DNA of 64,000 nt from Dehalobacter sp. (GTDB lineage: Bacteria > Bacillota > Desulfitobacteriia > Desulfitobacteriales > Syntrophobotulaceae), in contig JAMPIU010000178.1 of assembly GCA_023667845.1 (NCBI GenBank), positions 1 to 64,000 on the forward strand. Direction: 5' to 3'. Positions 26,572-34,505 of the stretch are shown here, one piece after another. A model generated the notes under the pieces. That model searched no databases. It was not told the origin of the DNA and saw only the letters and a program-made list of their open reading frames with translations. A program made the position numbers and the translations under genes. The first letter of the stretch is position 1. The number at the start of each line of letters is the position of its first letter.

Positions 26572-26598
26572 CCTGCAAGTATTTGCAGGCTTTATTTT
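26572..26598 (+). terminator. Hairpin with T-rich tail upstream of the ABC exporter
   Basis: Stem CCTGCAA / TTGCAGG followed by a T-rich stretch. It lies 150 bp after the DUF456 gene and 22 bp before the ABC exporter start, so it may terminate the former or attenuate the latter. Confidence 0.5.
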
Positions 26599-26619
26599 TA
26601 GAAAGCGTGGCTCTGCAGC

Positions 26620-28359
26620 ATGAATATCCTGAACCGTTTTGTTCGTTATTATAAGCCTTACCGCCTGTTGTTTTATACGGATATGCTTTGTGCAGTGATT
26701 GTCTCCGCCGTCGATCTGTCCTTCCCTCAAATCCTGAATCACTTAAGCAAAAATGTTTTTACTCAAGGCAGAGAAGTGATCCTGCACAGCATCGGCTTTT
26801 TCGGCGCAGCATTGCTGACACTCTACATAATCCGCTACTTTTGCCAGTATTTTATCACTTGCTGGGGCCATATCATGGGAGCCCGGATGGAAGCCGACAT
26901 GCGCAGAGATTTATTCACGCACTTTCAGCGTCTGTCTTTCTCTTACTATGACCAGAACAATACCGGTGAGCTGATGTCCAGACTCGTCAACGACCTTTTT
27001 GACATTTCCGAACTGGCGCATCACGGACCGGAGAATATCTTTATTTCCTTCCTGAAAATTATCGGGGCATTTGTCTTGCTGATGCTGCTGAATGTGCCAA
27101 TGACTCTTATCCTGCTCGCTGTCACAGCAATTATGGTGATTTTCAGTATTCAGCGTAACCTCAAGATGAAAACGGTCTTCCTGGATAACCGGATCAAAAT
27201 TGCCAAAGTCAACGCAAGCCTTCAGGATAGTCTGGCTGGAATCCGGGTGGTAAAGTCCTTTGCCAATGAAGAAGCAGAAAAAATGAAATTCCGGAAAAGC
27301 AATCAGGACTTTCTGGCATCCAAAGCTGGCAGCTATAAAATGATGGGAGGTTATTTTGCCTGGAATTCCTTCTTTTCCGGGCTGCTTTATATTGTCGTCA
27401 TTGTCTCCGGCGGCCTGTCCATTGCCGGTGGATCACTAACACTTACGGAACTTGTCATTTACCTGCTTTACATCAATATCTTTGTTCAACCATTGGAAGT
27501 ACTGATTAATTTTACCGAACAGTTTCAAAAGGGTTTTGCCGGGTTTAAACGCTTTGAGGAAATTATGAAGACAAAACCTGATATTATCGAAAAACCAAAC
27601 GCCCTGCCTCTGGAAAACGTCAAAGGTGAAATAGAATTTTCCAATGTTTCTTTCCGATACAACCTCGATGATGATGTCCTCCAGAATGTCAGCATCCGAA
27701 TTCCTACCGGAAGTAAAGTTGCTCTGGTGGGTCCCTCTGGCGGCGGAAAGACAACATTGTGCTCCCTGCTCCCCCGTTTTTATGACGTTACCGAAGGAAC
27801 CATTACGATTGACGGTAACAATATCCGGGATATCACGCTGGAATCCTTAAGAAATGCGATCGGGATCGTGCAGCAGGATGTCTATATGTTCAGCGGTACG
27901 ATCAAGGAGAATATTGCCTACGGCAAAGCAAATGCCTCCGACCAGGAAATCATCGAGGCTGCCTGCAGTGCCAACATTCATGAATTCATCATGTCTTTGG
28001 AACTCGGTTATGACACGTTCGTCGGTGAACGGGGCGTCCGGCTTTCGGGAGGACAAAAACAGCGACTGTCGATAGCAAGGGTATTTTTGAAGAACCCGCC
28101 GATATTAATCCTGGATGAAGCGACTTCGGCACTGGATAATGAAAGTGAACGCTATATTCAGGAGTCCCTGTCCAAGCTATCGCATAACCGGACGACGATT
28201 ATTATTGCCCATCGCCTGAGTACCATTAAAAATGCTGACGAAATCATTGTCATTTCGGATGAGGGCATCCAGGAAAAGGGCACACATCGCGCGTTGATTG
28301 ATCTTAACGGGATCTATGCCCGGTATTACAACATGCAGTTCGAGGGAAACGATAGATAG
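26620..28359 (+). CDS. ABC exporter, fused permease and ATPase (MdlB/MsbA-like)
   Basis: 579 aa, half-transporter size. Residues 1-310 form a six-helix type-I exporter membrane domain. Residues 335-579 form the ATPase: Walker A GPSGGGKTT, Q-loop, signature LSGGQKQR, Walker B ILILDEATS and the H-loop His in IIAHRLST. Such proteins work as homodimers or pair with a neighbour; no partner gene is adjacent, so a homodimer is likely. The substrate is unknown (lipid, peptide or drug). Confidence 0.92.
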   Translation: MNILNRFVRYYKPYRLLFYTDMLCAVIVSAVDLSFPQILNHLSKNVFTQGREVILHSIGFFGAALLTLYIIRYFCQYFITCWGHIMGARMEADMRRDLFTHFQRLSFSYYDQNNTGELMSRLVNDLFDISELAHHGPENIFISFLKIIGAFVLLMLLNVPMTLILLAVTAIMVIFSIQRNLKMKTVFLDNRIKIAKVNASLQDSLAGIRVVKSFANEEAEKMKFRKSNQDFLASKAGSYKMMGGYFAWNSFFSGLLYIVVIVSGGLSIAGGSLTLTELVIYLLYINIFVQPLEVLINFTEQFQKGFAGFKRFEEIMKTKPDIIEKPNALPLENVKGEIEFSNVSFRYNLDDDVLQNVSIRIPTGSKVALVGPSGGGKTTLCSLLPRFYDVTEGTITIDGNNIRDITLESLRNAIGIVQQDVYMFSGTIKENIAYGKANASDQEIIEAACSANIHEFIMSLELGYDTFVGERGVRLSGGQKQRLSIARVFLKNPPILILDEATSALDNESERYIQESLSKLSHNRTTIIIAHRLSTIKNADEIIVISDEGIQEKGTHRALIDLNGIYARYYNMQFEGNDR

Positions 28360-28537
28360 CAAAACCAGCCGGAGTAAAGCAAAACAACGCAAACGTATTC
28401 AAAGTAATTGTTGTCCATGAGCTTAATGATCTGCATTATTTTGTCAAAAAATTTTACGGAAAATTTACTAAAATAAAATTATTGTAATTTGACAAAAATA
28501 AGTTGGGGTCATAATTGCTTATGGAGGTAAAAAAAGA

Positions 28538-29041
28538 ATGGATGAAAAAAACAAGAACATTTTAGCTTCTGCCAAGAAAGACATGGAAGTCAGTGAAGAA
28601 ATCGGTGATCTAAGAAGCCAGTTATCCGCAATGGAAAACACCATGAATCAGTTAAAACAAGTATCATTTAGTAGCTTTTCTTCTCAGGGTACAGTAAATC
28701 AGAACGAAATCATTCAACAGAGCCAACAGGCAGCCAATCAACTGCAGCAGCAAATTCAGGGCTTCCGTAACCAGACCCAGCAGCAGAAACAGCAGGCGGA
28801 TCAACAGCTGCGACAAGCTATCCAAACGGCAATGACCGCTTTGACACAGGCCAATCAGCAGATCCAAGCTCACCAGGTACTGGAACAGATGGGTCAACTT
28901 ATTGATCAGACTCAAGGCCAGTTATTTCAGATGAGCCAGCAGAGCCAAAATATGGTCAGCCAGCAGGGCCAGCAGCCTTCTCAGTATGGCCAAAGCATGC
29001 AGGGTCAGGGTATGCAGGGACAGAGCAGACCGAGTCATTAA
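28538..29041 (+). CDS. Small Gln-rich coiled-coil protein of unknown function
   Basis: 167 aa, about a quarter of it glutamine. Residues 1-50 are charged and helical. Residues 55-140 form a Gln-rich heptad-like coiled coil (QQSQQAANQLQQQIQGF..., repeated QQxxQQ). The C-terminus is low complexity (QGQQPSQYGQSMQGQGMQGQ). It has no signal peptide or membrane segment. GGAGG precedes the ATG, and a TTGACA at about 28488 with TAATTG 17 bp later may be its promoter. A strong terminator follows, so it is a monocistronic unit. No family is recognised. Confidence 0.85.
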   Translation: MDEKNKNILASAKKDMEVSEEIGDLRSQLSAMENTMNQLKQVSFSSFSSQGTVNQNEIIQQSQQAANQLQQQIQGFRNQTQQQKQQADQQLRQAIQTAMTALTQANQQIQAHQVLEQMGQLIDQTQGQLFQMSQQSQNMVSQQGQQPSQYGQSMQGQGMQGQSRPSH

Positions 29042-29054
29042 TCTCAATTTATCA

Positions 29055-29085
29055 ATCCCCAGTATTTGCATACTGGGGATTTTTA
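29055..29085 (+). terminator. Terminator after the Gln-rich protein gene
   Basis: A perfect 10-bp stem ATCCCCAGTA / TACTGGGGAT with a 6-nt loop followed by TTTTT. Confidence 0.9.
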
Positions 29086-29129
29086 CATATTATATCCATA
29101 TATTGGTATTCTATTAAGGAGGAAGGAAG

Positions 29130-30131
29130 ATGTTATTATTTAACAGAGATGCCTCATATTCTTATCATCAAAGCATGCAGCAATCAACCTGGGATGAGTC
29201 AATAACTGAGACTGGGACTGGGACTGAACCTGATTCAGCACTAGCAACAGAAGAAAATAAATCTCATACCGGGTCTGTCTCAGTTGGCACCGGTAACGAA
29301 GACCTTGATGAAATCATTGAAATTGCCGGTTATTCCTATGATGCGCAACAGGATATTTTTATCTCGAATATGAAGCCCTGGCAAAGGTATATCGGTTACT
29401 GCCGGCTTTTTGATGAGGCTGCCGCACCGCTTGGCATGATTATCGACTGTGAACCCATAACCTTTGATTACCTCAACGAAAAGTGGATGGTTGGCCTTTG
29501 GAAAGGTCAATATGATTTGGTCAGCGGCGGTGAAATCGGCCTGTATAAGTCAAACGGTCTTGTTTACCAGTCGGTCAACGATAAGGAGCTTCTGGACATG
29601 TCGTATACCATCAAGAAGAATGGAAAAGAACTTTTTTCCAGAAAAGCAAAACATTGGTGGCTGACCGGTTTCAAACTCGGCGAATTTGCTGAGCCGGATG
29701 AGCTGACAATGGATATCTGCCTCACATTAAAAGATGTTAATATGAGGAATGCTTTTCTCGCAGGAATGCGTAAAGCCGGCTACAATGAGCACGATTTAGC
29801 CGTACAGGATAACAGCGTAAGCTTCACGTTCGATATCCCCAAGACGGCCCAGCCCTGGACACGCACACGATTGACTGATCAGTTGATCCAGCGCAAAAAT
29901 AAATTCTTATGTGAAAAATATCAGGAAATGACCGGCTCTGAGGGTACCGTCCAGGAAAGACTCAAACTGTTGGAAAAACAAGATCCTGGAATGTACAAAA
30001 AAGTGAAGAAAATCGGCAAACGCACCCCTTCTCTGGAAGCCTGGATGGAAGTATTGATGACAGCTCTGATTATTATCCTCTTCTTAAGAGCCAATATCGT
30101 GAGATTACAACGTTTAAGCATTGAATCCTAA
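29130..30131 (+). CDS. DUF4474 domain protein, paralog 1
   Basis: 333 aa. An N-terminal low-complexity acidic/Thr region (residues 1-55) is followed by a DUF4474-like domain (about 60-250: GYSYDAQQDIFIS, PWQRYIGYCRLFDE, KGQYDLVSGGEIGLYK, HWWLTGFKLGEFAEPDELTMDI). A C-terminal hydrophobic helix near 310-325 probably anchors it to the membrane. There is no signal peptide. AGGAGG lies upstream of the ATG. Function unknown. It is followed by a paralog after a terminator. Confidence 0.8.
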   Translation: MLLFNRDASYSYHQSMQQSTWDESITETGTGTEPDSALATEENKSHTGSVSVGTGNEDLDEIIEIAGYSYDAQQDIFISNMKPWQRYIGYCRLFDEAAAPLGMIIDCEPITFDYLNEKWMVGLWKGQYDLVSGGEIGLYKSNGLVYQSVNDKELLDMSYTIKKNGKELFSRKAKHWWLTGFKLGEFAEPDELTMDICLTLKDVNMRNAFLAGMRKAGYNEHDLAVQDNSVSFTFDIPKTAQPWTRTRLTDQLIQRKNKFLCEKYQEMTGSEGTVQERLKLLEKQDPGMYKKVKKIGKRTPSLEAWMEVLMTALIIILFLRANIVRLQRLSIES

Positions 30132-30164
30132 AATTCTATTCATTTTAAAAATTTTATTAGTCAC

Positions 30165-30195
30165 GGACAAACCTGTTCCAGAGTTTGTCCTTTCT
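30165..30195 (+). terminator. Terminator between the DUF4474 paralogs
   Basis: Stem GGACAAAC / GTTTGTCC with a 10-nt loop followed by TTTCT. Confidence 0.7.
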
Positions 30196-30248
30196 ACATA
30201 AAATGTCATTGTCAAATATTCTAAAAATCTGTTTAAGGGGCGAATCCG

Positions 30249-31217
30249 ATGTTATTTCACAAACCCAACGCTTTCATTCGCTATCCTATTCAAACCGGGG
30301 TCTCTAATCCGGAAATTGTGAAAAGTCTTGCGGTTCCCGCTCAAGGTACCGGTGACCCCGATTTGGATCAGGTAATTGAAAATGCCGGTTATCGGTATGA
30401 TCCGAAACAGGATATTTTTTACGCGACTTTAAATCCATGGCAAAGGAATGCCGGGTATTGCCGAATTTATGATGAGGTATCAGCCCCGACGGGTATGATT
30501 ATTGATTCTGAACCGGTTTATTTTGAATATGACGGCAAGAAATGGATGATTGGCTTCTGGAAAGGTCAGTATGATCTGGTAACCGGCGGAGAAATCGGGA
30601 TTTATACCGGGGCATTTCATTTTACGCTTCCGGGAATTTTCAGCGGAATGTTTTATAAATCCGTAGACAACGATGAATTGCTGCCGATGTCCTTCGTGTT
30701 AAGGAAGAATGGAAGCGTGCTCTTTACCCGATCAGAAAAACACTGGTGGCTGACAGGTTTTAAATTAGGCGAATTTTCTGATCCTTCGGAATTAACGATG
30801 GATATTGATCTTGCTTTTCCGAATACAGCAATGCGGGACGCTTTTCTAAACGGTTTAAGAGATGCCGGATACAATGACCAGGAATTTTATTTTTCCGGAA
30901 ATAACGTATCTTTCACTTTTGCCAAGCCGCATACCGTCCAGCCAAGAACGCGGAAATCCAGTACAGACCGGCTCATTCAGGCTAAAAACAAATTGTTATG
31001 TGACAAATATCAGGAAATCACGGGTCCTTATAGCACAATGCAGGATAAAATGAAAGCGATTGAGAGCCTGGCCCCACAGTTATATCAAACCGTCTTAAGA
31101 CTCGGAAAGAGCAAGGAATTTTATGAATTGTGGATGAAGGTTCTGATCCTGGGTTTAGTCGGCCTTTTTGGTTACAGAAGAAGCAGAGAGCTTTTCGAAC
31201 ATCAAAGAATCAGTTGA
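30249..31217 (+). CDS. DUF4474 domain protein, paralog 2
   Basis: 322 aa, clearly homologous along its length to the preceding protein (shared WQRxxGYCRxxDE, KGQYDLVxGGEIGxY, KHWWLTGFKLGEF, LIQxKNKxLCxKYQE). It has an extra short insert (GAFHFTLPGIFSGMF) and a shorter N-terminus. A C-terminal hydrophobic segment is again present. The pair arose by tandem duplication and each copy has its own terminator, so they may be expressed separately. Function unknown. Confidence 0.8.
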   Translation: MLFHKPNAFIRYPIQTGVSNPEIVKSLAVPAQGTGDPDLDQVIENAGYRYDPKQDIFYATLNPWQRNAGYCRIYDEVSAPTGMIIDSEPVYFEYDGKKWMIGFWKGQYDLVTGGEIGIYTGAFHFTLPGIFSGMFYKSVDNDELLPMSFVLRKNGSVLFTRSEKHWWLTGFKLGEFSDPSELTMDIDLAFPNTAMRDAFLNGLRDAGYNDQEFYFSGNNVSFTFAKPHTVQPRTRKSSTDRLIQAKNKLLCDKYQEITGPYSTMQDKMKAIESLAPQLYQTVLRLGKSKEFYELWMKVLILGLVGLFGYRRSRELFEHQRIS

Positions 31218-31231
31218 TAGCAGCAATTATC

Positions 31232-31254
31232 GGGACAAAAGGTCCCTTTTTTTT
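31232..31254 (+). terminator. Terminator after DUF4474 paralog 2
   Basis: Stem GGGAC / GTCCC with an AAAAG loop followed by eight T residues. Confidence 0.8.
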
Positions 31255-31301
31255 GCCTATTTTTAACGATCCCCTCCCAAACCTACCTCTATATCTCTTC
31301 G

Positions 31302-32417
31302 TTATTTAGGAATAAACAGTTTGTTATGATGACAGCATTCAAAGAATCTTTTTTTATACCACTTGACCGCCTGATAAAAATGATACCAGTCTGATTCTGC
31401 AAAATGATCAGCAAGAATCACATTGTCTACTCTCCTGTTATTAAAGGTTTGGGGATTAAAATTTTGAAACGCTTTTCTCAGCCATTCACTCTCCTGATAG
31501 ACAATGCCAGGCCATTCATTTTTCTGAAACATCCCGTATTCAAGCATGAAGGCAATCCAGCTTTCTTCCCTGTTTTTATCCGAATCTTTATTAATCAGCT
31601 GGCTCATAAGCTTAGGGGTATCATCAAATTGATAATTTGAATCACGGAATTCAGGATGTTTTTTTAAATAAATCTCAAGGTACCCTTTTATTTTGGCCAA
31701 AGACCGCTGATACCTTTCTTTGTTATCAATCTCCACAACGGTGTATCTGCCCGCGAAGGCATCGCTGCTGTCATACCGATACGACCAAACAAGGTAAGGC
31801 AGATCAGGAAAGGTCAAAGCCTGCCCGTGTCCATAAGCGGGCACAACACGGTCAAACATTTCGTCATATTTTTCTCCGCATAACTGTTTAAACAAATACA
31901 GAATCAGATCAGGTATTCCTAAGTAAACTTCATTGCGCGCTCCGCAATGATTAATATCATTCACTTTGCTGAGCACGCCGCTGAAACCCTGATGCGAAAA
32001 AGTGTCGGCATAAGCATGCAGAACAATCCCAAATTTAATCAGATTATTGTCGTCCAGGGCCTCATTTAAAAGTGCCAAGACCACCGGCGACTCCTCTTTA
32101 CAGCGGAGTTTCTTCGTGAAGTTTTCTCCTTTGCAGCCAGGGACAAAATGAAAAGCACAAGTATTGTTGATCATTGCCTCGTAATTAAACGTTTTTATTT
32201 TAAAATAGGAATGACAGGTTGCCATATTTAAAAAAACAGCACGGTTATCAGAGCGGTCAACGCTGACTTCCGGTGCCGGATTTTGAATCGTCATCAGATT
32301 GATTTTGGCATCATCGACATATTGCGAAGCATAGGCAATTTTTCTGGAACTTTCCTTGTTGAACCCGCATGACCTGCAAAATGCCAAAAGCGCATAATAA
32401 TGAATATCTCTTTTCAA
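31302..32417 (-). CDS. DUF6765 family protein (phospholipase C-like fold)
   Basis: About 371 aa. The start is a TTG at 32417 with AGGAGG ten bases upstream, and the protein then begins MKRDIHYYALLAFCRSCGF, the usual start of this family; the frame upstream to 32489 lacks support. Features include AYASQYVDDA and HAYADTFSHQGFSG, whose His/Asp pattern resembles zinc-dependent phospholipase C / S1-P1 nuclease-type metal sites. No signal peptide is seen. The function is not established; hydrolase activity is inference. It stands alone between DUF4474 paralog 2 (convergent) and the MerR gene. Confidence 0.8.
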   Translation of the reverse strand: MKRDIHYYALLAFCRSCGFNKESSRKIAYASQYVDDAKINLMTIQNPAPEVSVDRSDNRAVFLNMATCHSYFKIKTFNYEAMINNTCAFHFVPGCKGENFTKKLRCKEESPVVLALLNEALDDNNLIKFGIVLHAYADTFSHQGFSGVLSKVNDINHCGARNEVYLGIPDLILYLFKQLCGEKYDEMFDRVVPAYGHGQALTFPDLPYLVWSYRYDSSDAFAGRYTVVEIDNKERYQRSLAKIKGYLEIYLKKHPEFRDSNYQFDDTPKLMSQLINKDSDKNREESWIAFMLEYGMFQKNEWPGIVYQESEWLRKAFQNFNPQTFNNRRVDNVILADHFAESDWYHFYQAVKWYKKRFFECCHHNKLFIPK

Positions 32418-32508
32418 TAGAAGGTTCCTCCTTTGCCATGTCCATCTTGATCTTATAAAAACCTTCAAGATAATATATGGAAATGGCAAAACGGAAGTGA
32501 ACCTTTTT

Positions 32509-33273
32509 CTATTCCTTCATCCCGGTATAGATAAGAATCGCATCTCGTAAAAAGACTGCTGTCCCAGGCTGCTTCTTATCATAGTAGGCTGTAAACCTTG
32601 GGTCATCAACATACATCTGTCCCAGACCGGCATGTGCTTCTTTGCTATATTCCTTCCAAAAATAGCTCAGCCAGTTACGGTGCAGATCTGCGGCTTCCTG
32701 AGCAAGCCCGGAGCCAGGATCACCTGTTTGGAAAGCAGCCTCCAGCTTTTCCGTAATCATGACAGAAAGCTTAGTCATTTCTTCATACTCCTCAGGTTTC
32801 ATGCCCTGAAATTTTTGATTGGACTGATCGACAACATCATCTCCATATTTTTGGCGGATTTCCTCCCCATAAGCTGCTTCATTTTCCTGAATCATCTTTT
32901 TCTTGAATCCTTCAAATTTTTCTTGGTCAGACATGGTCATTCTCCCTTCATAAGACGCAATCGTTTTCTCAATATTCACGATCAGACTTTCAAGCTGCGC
33001 TTTTTTTTGCAGCAGCTGTGAAAGGTGCTCCCGAAAAGCTTTTAGTTCATTAAAAGACGGTGAATTGATCACTTCCTTAATCATTTCCAGCCCCATACCC
33101 AGTTCACGATAAAACAAGATCTGCTGCAGCCTGTTTACTTCCGCCTGTCCGTATAGGCGATAGCCTGAAGAATTAACCCTGGCCGGCTTTAGAAGCCCCA
33201 TCTGATCATAATACCTGATTGTTCTGGGGCTAATGCCTGCCAACCGGCTAAGTTTTCGTACCGAATATTCCAC
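32509..33273 (-). CDS. MerR family regulator with TipAS ligand domain
   Basis: 254 aa from the GTG at 33273 (GAGGTGA just upstream). The frame opens at 33300, but that codon overlaps the predicted -10 box. Residues 1-70 form a MerR winged helix (YSVRKLSRLAGISPRTIRYYDQMGLLKPARV), followed by a dimerisation coiled coil and a C-terminal TipAS-type domain (about 130-254). TipAS domains bind thiopeptide-like antibiotics or other ligands. MerR proteins activate promoters with long spacers by untwisting DNA; its own promoter has exactly that form. Confidence 0.9.
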   Translation of the reverse strand: MEYSVRKLSRLAGISPRTIRYYDQMGLLKPARVNSSGYRLYGQAEVNRLQQILFYRELGMGLEMIKEVINSPSFNELKAFREHLSQLLQKKAQLESLIVNIEKTIASYEGRMTMSDQEKFEGFKKKMIQENEAAYGEEIRQKYGDDVVDQSNQKFQGMKPEEYEEMTKLSVMITEKLEAAFQTGDPGSGLAQEAADLHRNWLSYFWKEYSKEAHAGLGQMYVDDPRFTAYYDKKQPGTAVFLRDAILIYTGMKE

Positions 33274-33291
33274 ACCGCTCACCTCAAAATC

Positions 33292-33322
33292 AGGATACAC
33301 CTTGACGCTGCGTCAATGTCAA
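33292..33322 (-). promoter_or_regulatory. MerR-type promoter with 19-bp spacer and operator
   Basis: On the minus strand TTGACA (33317-33322) and TATCCT (33292-33297) are separated by 19 bp. The spacer contains the perfect inverted repeat TTGACGC-A-GCGTCAA (33302-33316). A 19-bp spacer with a central palindrome is the hallmark of MerR-activated promoters, so autoregulation is likely. Confidence 0.85.
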
Positions 33323-33354
33323 GAAAAATATTTTCGATGCTTTGGGACAAAATA

Positions 33355-33376
33355 GGATATAATATTACAATTATAA
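33355..33376 (+). promoter_or_regulatory. AT-rich inverted repeat upstream of rubrerythrin (possible PerR/Fur-type site)
   Basis: TATAAT-6 nt-ATTATA lies about 50 bp upstream of the rubrerythrin start. It loosely resembles a PerR box and includes a possible -10. The assignment is weak. Confidence 0.3.
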
Positions 33377-33426
33377 GCTATTTATGGTAATATCATGAAA
33401 GTGAAGAATAATAAGGAGGGATTTAT

Positions 33427-33912
33427 ATGACGTCGCAAGACAATATGAAAGAATCTTTTGCAGGCGAATCTCAAGCTAACCGAAAATATACCGCTTTCGC
33501 TCAGAAAGCTGAAGAAGAAGGATATAACGGCGCTGCCAAGCTATTTCGGGCAGCAGCTGAAGCTGAAGCCCTGCATGCGTTAAGCCAGATGAAAGTGCTG
33601 GGTATGCTAAAATCAACAGAAGAAAATCTCAAAGCTGGGATTGATGGTGAAACTTTTGAGTTTACCAAAATGTATCCGCGTTTTCTGGAGAAAGCAAAAG
33701 ACGAAGGCAATTCTGAAGCACAAAGAGTTTTTCACTTAGCTAACGAGGCTGAAAAATCGCATGCCGCTTTATACAAAGACGCACTTAAAGATTTAACCGC
33801 AGACAATGACTACTATTACTGCCAGGTCTGCGGCTATATCCATAAAAACGAAGCACCGGAAAAATGCCCCGTTTGCGGTGCACCTTCTTCAAGATTCAAG
33901 AATGTCCAATAA
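33427..33912 (+). CDS. Rubrerythrin
   Basis: 161 aa. The N-terminal 125 residues form a ferritin-like four-helix bundle with the di-iron Glu/His residues (AGESQANRKY, AEAEALHA, EAEKSHAALY). The C-terminal 35 residues are a rubredoxin-like FeS4 domain (CQVCGY...CPVCGAP). Rubrerythrin reduces hydrogen peroxide in anaerobes, using electrons passed through rubredoxin-type centres. AAGGAGGG precedes the ATG, and a strong terminator follows. Confidence 0.96.
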   Translation: MTSQDNMKESFAGESQANRKYTAFAQKAEEEGYNGAAKLFRAAAEAEALHALSQMKVLGMLKSTEENLKAGIDGETFEFTKMYPRFLEKAKDEGNSEAQRVFHLANEAEKSHAALYKDALKDLTADNDYYYCQVCGYIHKNEAPEKCPVCGAPSSRFKNVQ

Positions 33913-33935
33913 ACCCATCAAATATGCTGTTGCAA

Positions 33936-33966
33936 CGCTGCCGACAATTTTGCCGGCAGCGTTTTT
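33936..33966 (+). terminator. Terminator after rubrerythrin
   Basis: An 8-bp GC-rich stem CGCTGCCG / CGGCAGCG with TTTTT, 24 bp after the stop codon. Confidence 0.9.
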
Positions 33967-34059
33967 ATTGTTTGGGCTCTGTGTTAAATGTTAGGGGTAA
34001 CCTAAACAAGAGTATATCTTAACCAATATGATGCTGATTTTTGAGTTAAGCTGAGGCTG

Positions 34060-34158
34060 ACGACATGGTGCCATCCGCTTGTCGGCTGTTGTGCCATCCA
34101 TGGCACAAACAGCCGCGTTCCGCATCCAAGCTCCACTTGGCGCGGACAGCACCGTGTC
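34060..34158. repeat. Hairpin repeat family, copy C
   Basis: 99 nt. The outer stem CGACATGGTGC...GCACCGTGTCG pairs with one G-U and continues after a small internal loop (GCGGA/TCCGC). The inner hairpin TTGTGCCAT / ATGGCACAA is the same as in copy A, in opposite orientation. It lies in the gap after rubrerythrin. Confidence 0.75.
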
Positions 34159-34241
34159 GTTGATATCCCGTCCATTTAATCTTCATGTAAAGAGACAGAT
34201 CTTCTTTGCTGGGGCTTATTGCTGCTCTGGATGCTTCAAAT

Positions 34242-34428
34242 ATTGTAGCCTTACACAGATATGGAGTCGAGCGTTAAGTGTCAGTGGCGTTAAGCGAGCA
34301 AAAACCGCAGCGTCAAGACATGCCAACGGTGAACATTCTAAAAAGCCCAGAGGTTTTGGCATGTTAGCGAGGATTTGTGCGAGTAGCCACGAAAACGTGC
34401 AAGCGGAATATCTGTGTAAGGCTACAAT
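34242..34428. repeat. 187-bp element with 21-bp perfect terminal inverted repeats
   Basis: The arms at 34242-34262 and 34408-34428 are perfect 21-bp inverted repeats (containing GTAGCCTTACACAGATAT on the left). The interior holds a further inverted pair (CATGCCAA / TTGGCATG) and no credible gene. It is separated from copy C by about 80 bp. It looks like a MITE-type non-autonomous element or a long structured RNA. No target-site duplication was recognised. Confidence 0.6.
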
Positions 34429-34505
34429 TGCCCAAGAATTTGAAAAGAAGCGACTCAAAATATGAATTCTCTATACGTGCGGCTTGTGTTTAGCTCTATC
34501 CTTGC

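Noticed and set aside
34216..34465. Open frames on both strands in the gap before the MFS gene
   Set aside because: They coincide with the 187-bp inverted-repeat element and show no protein-like features.
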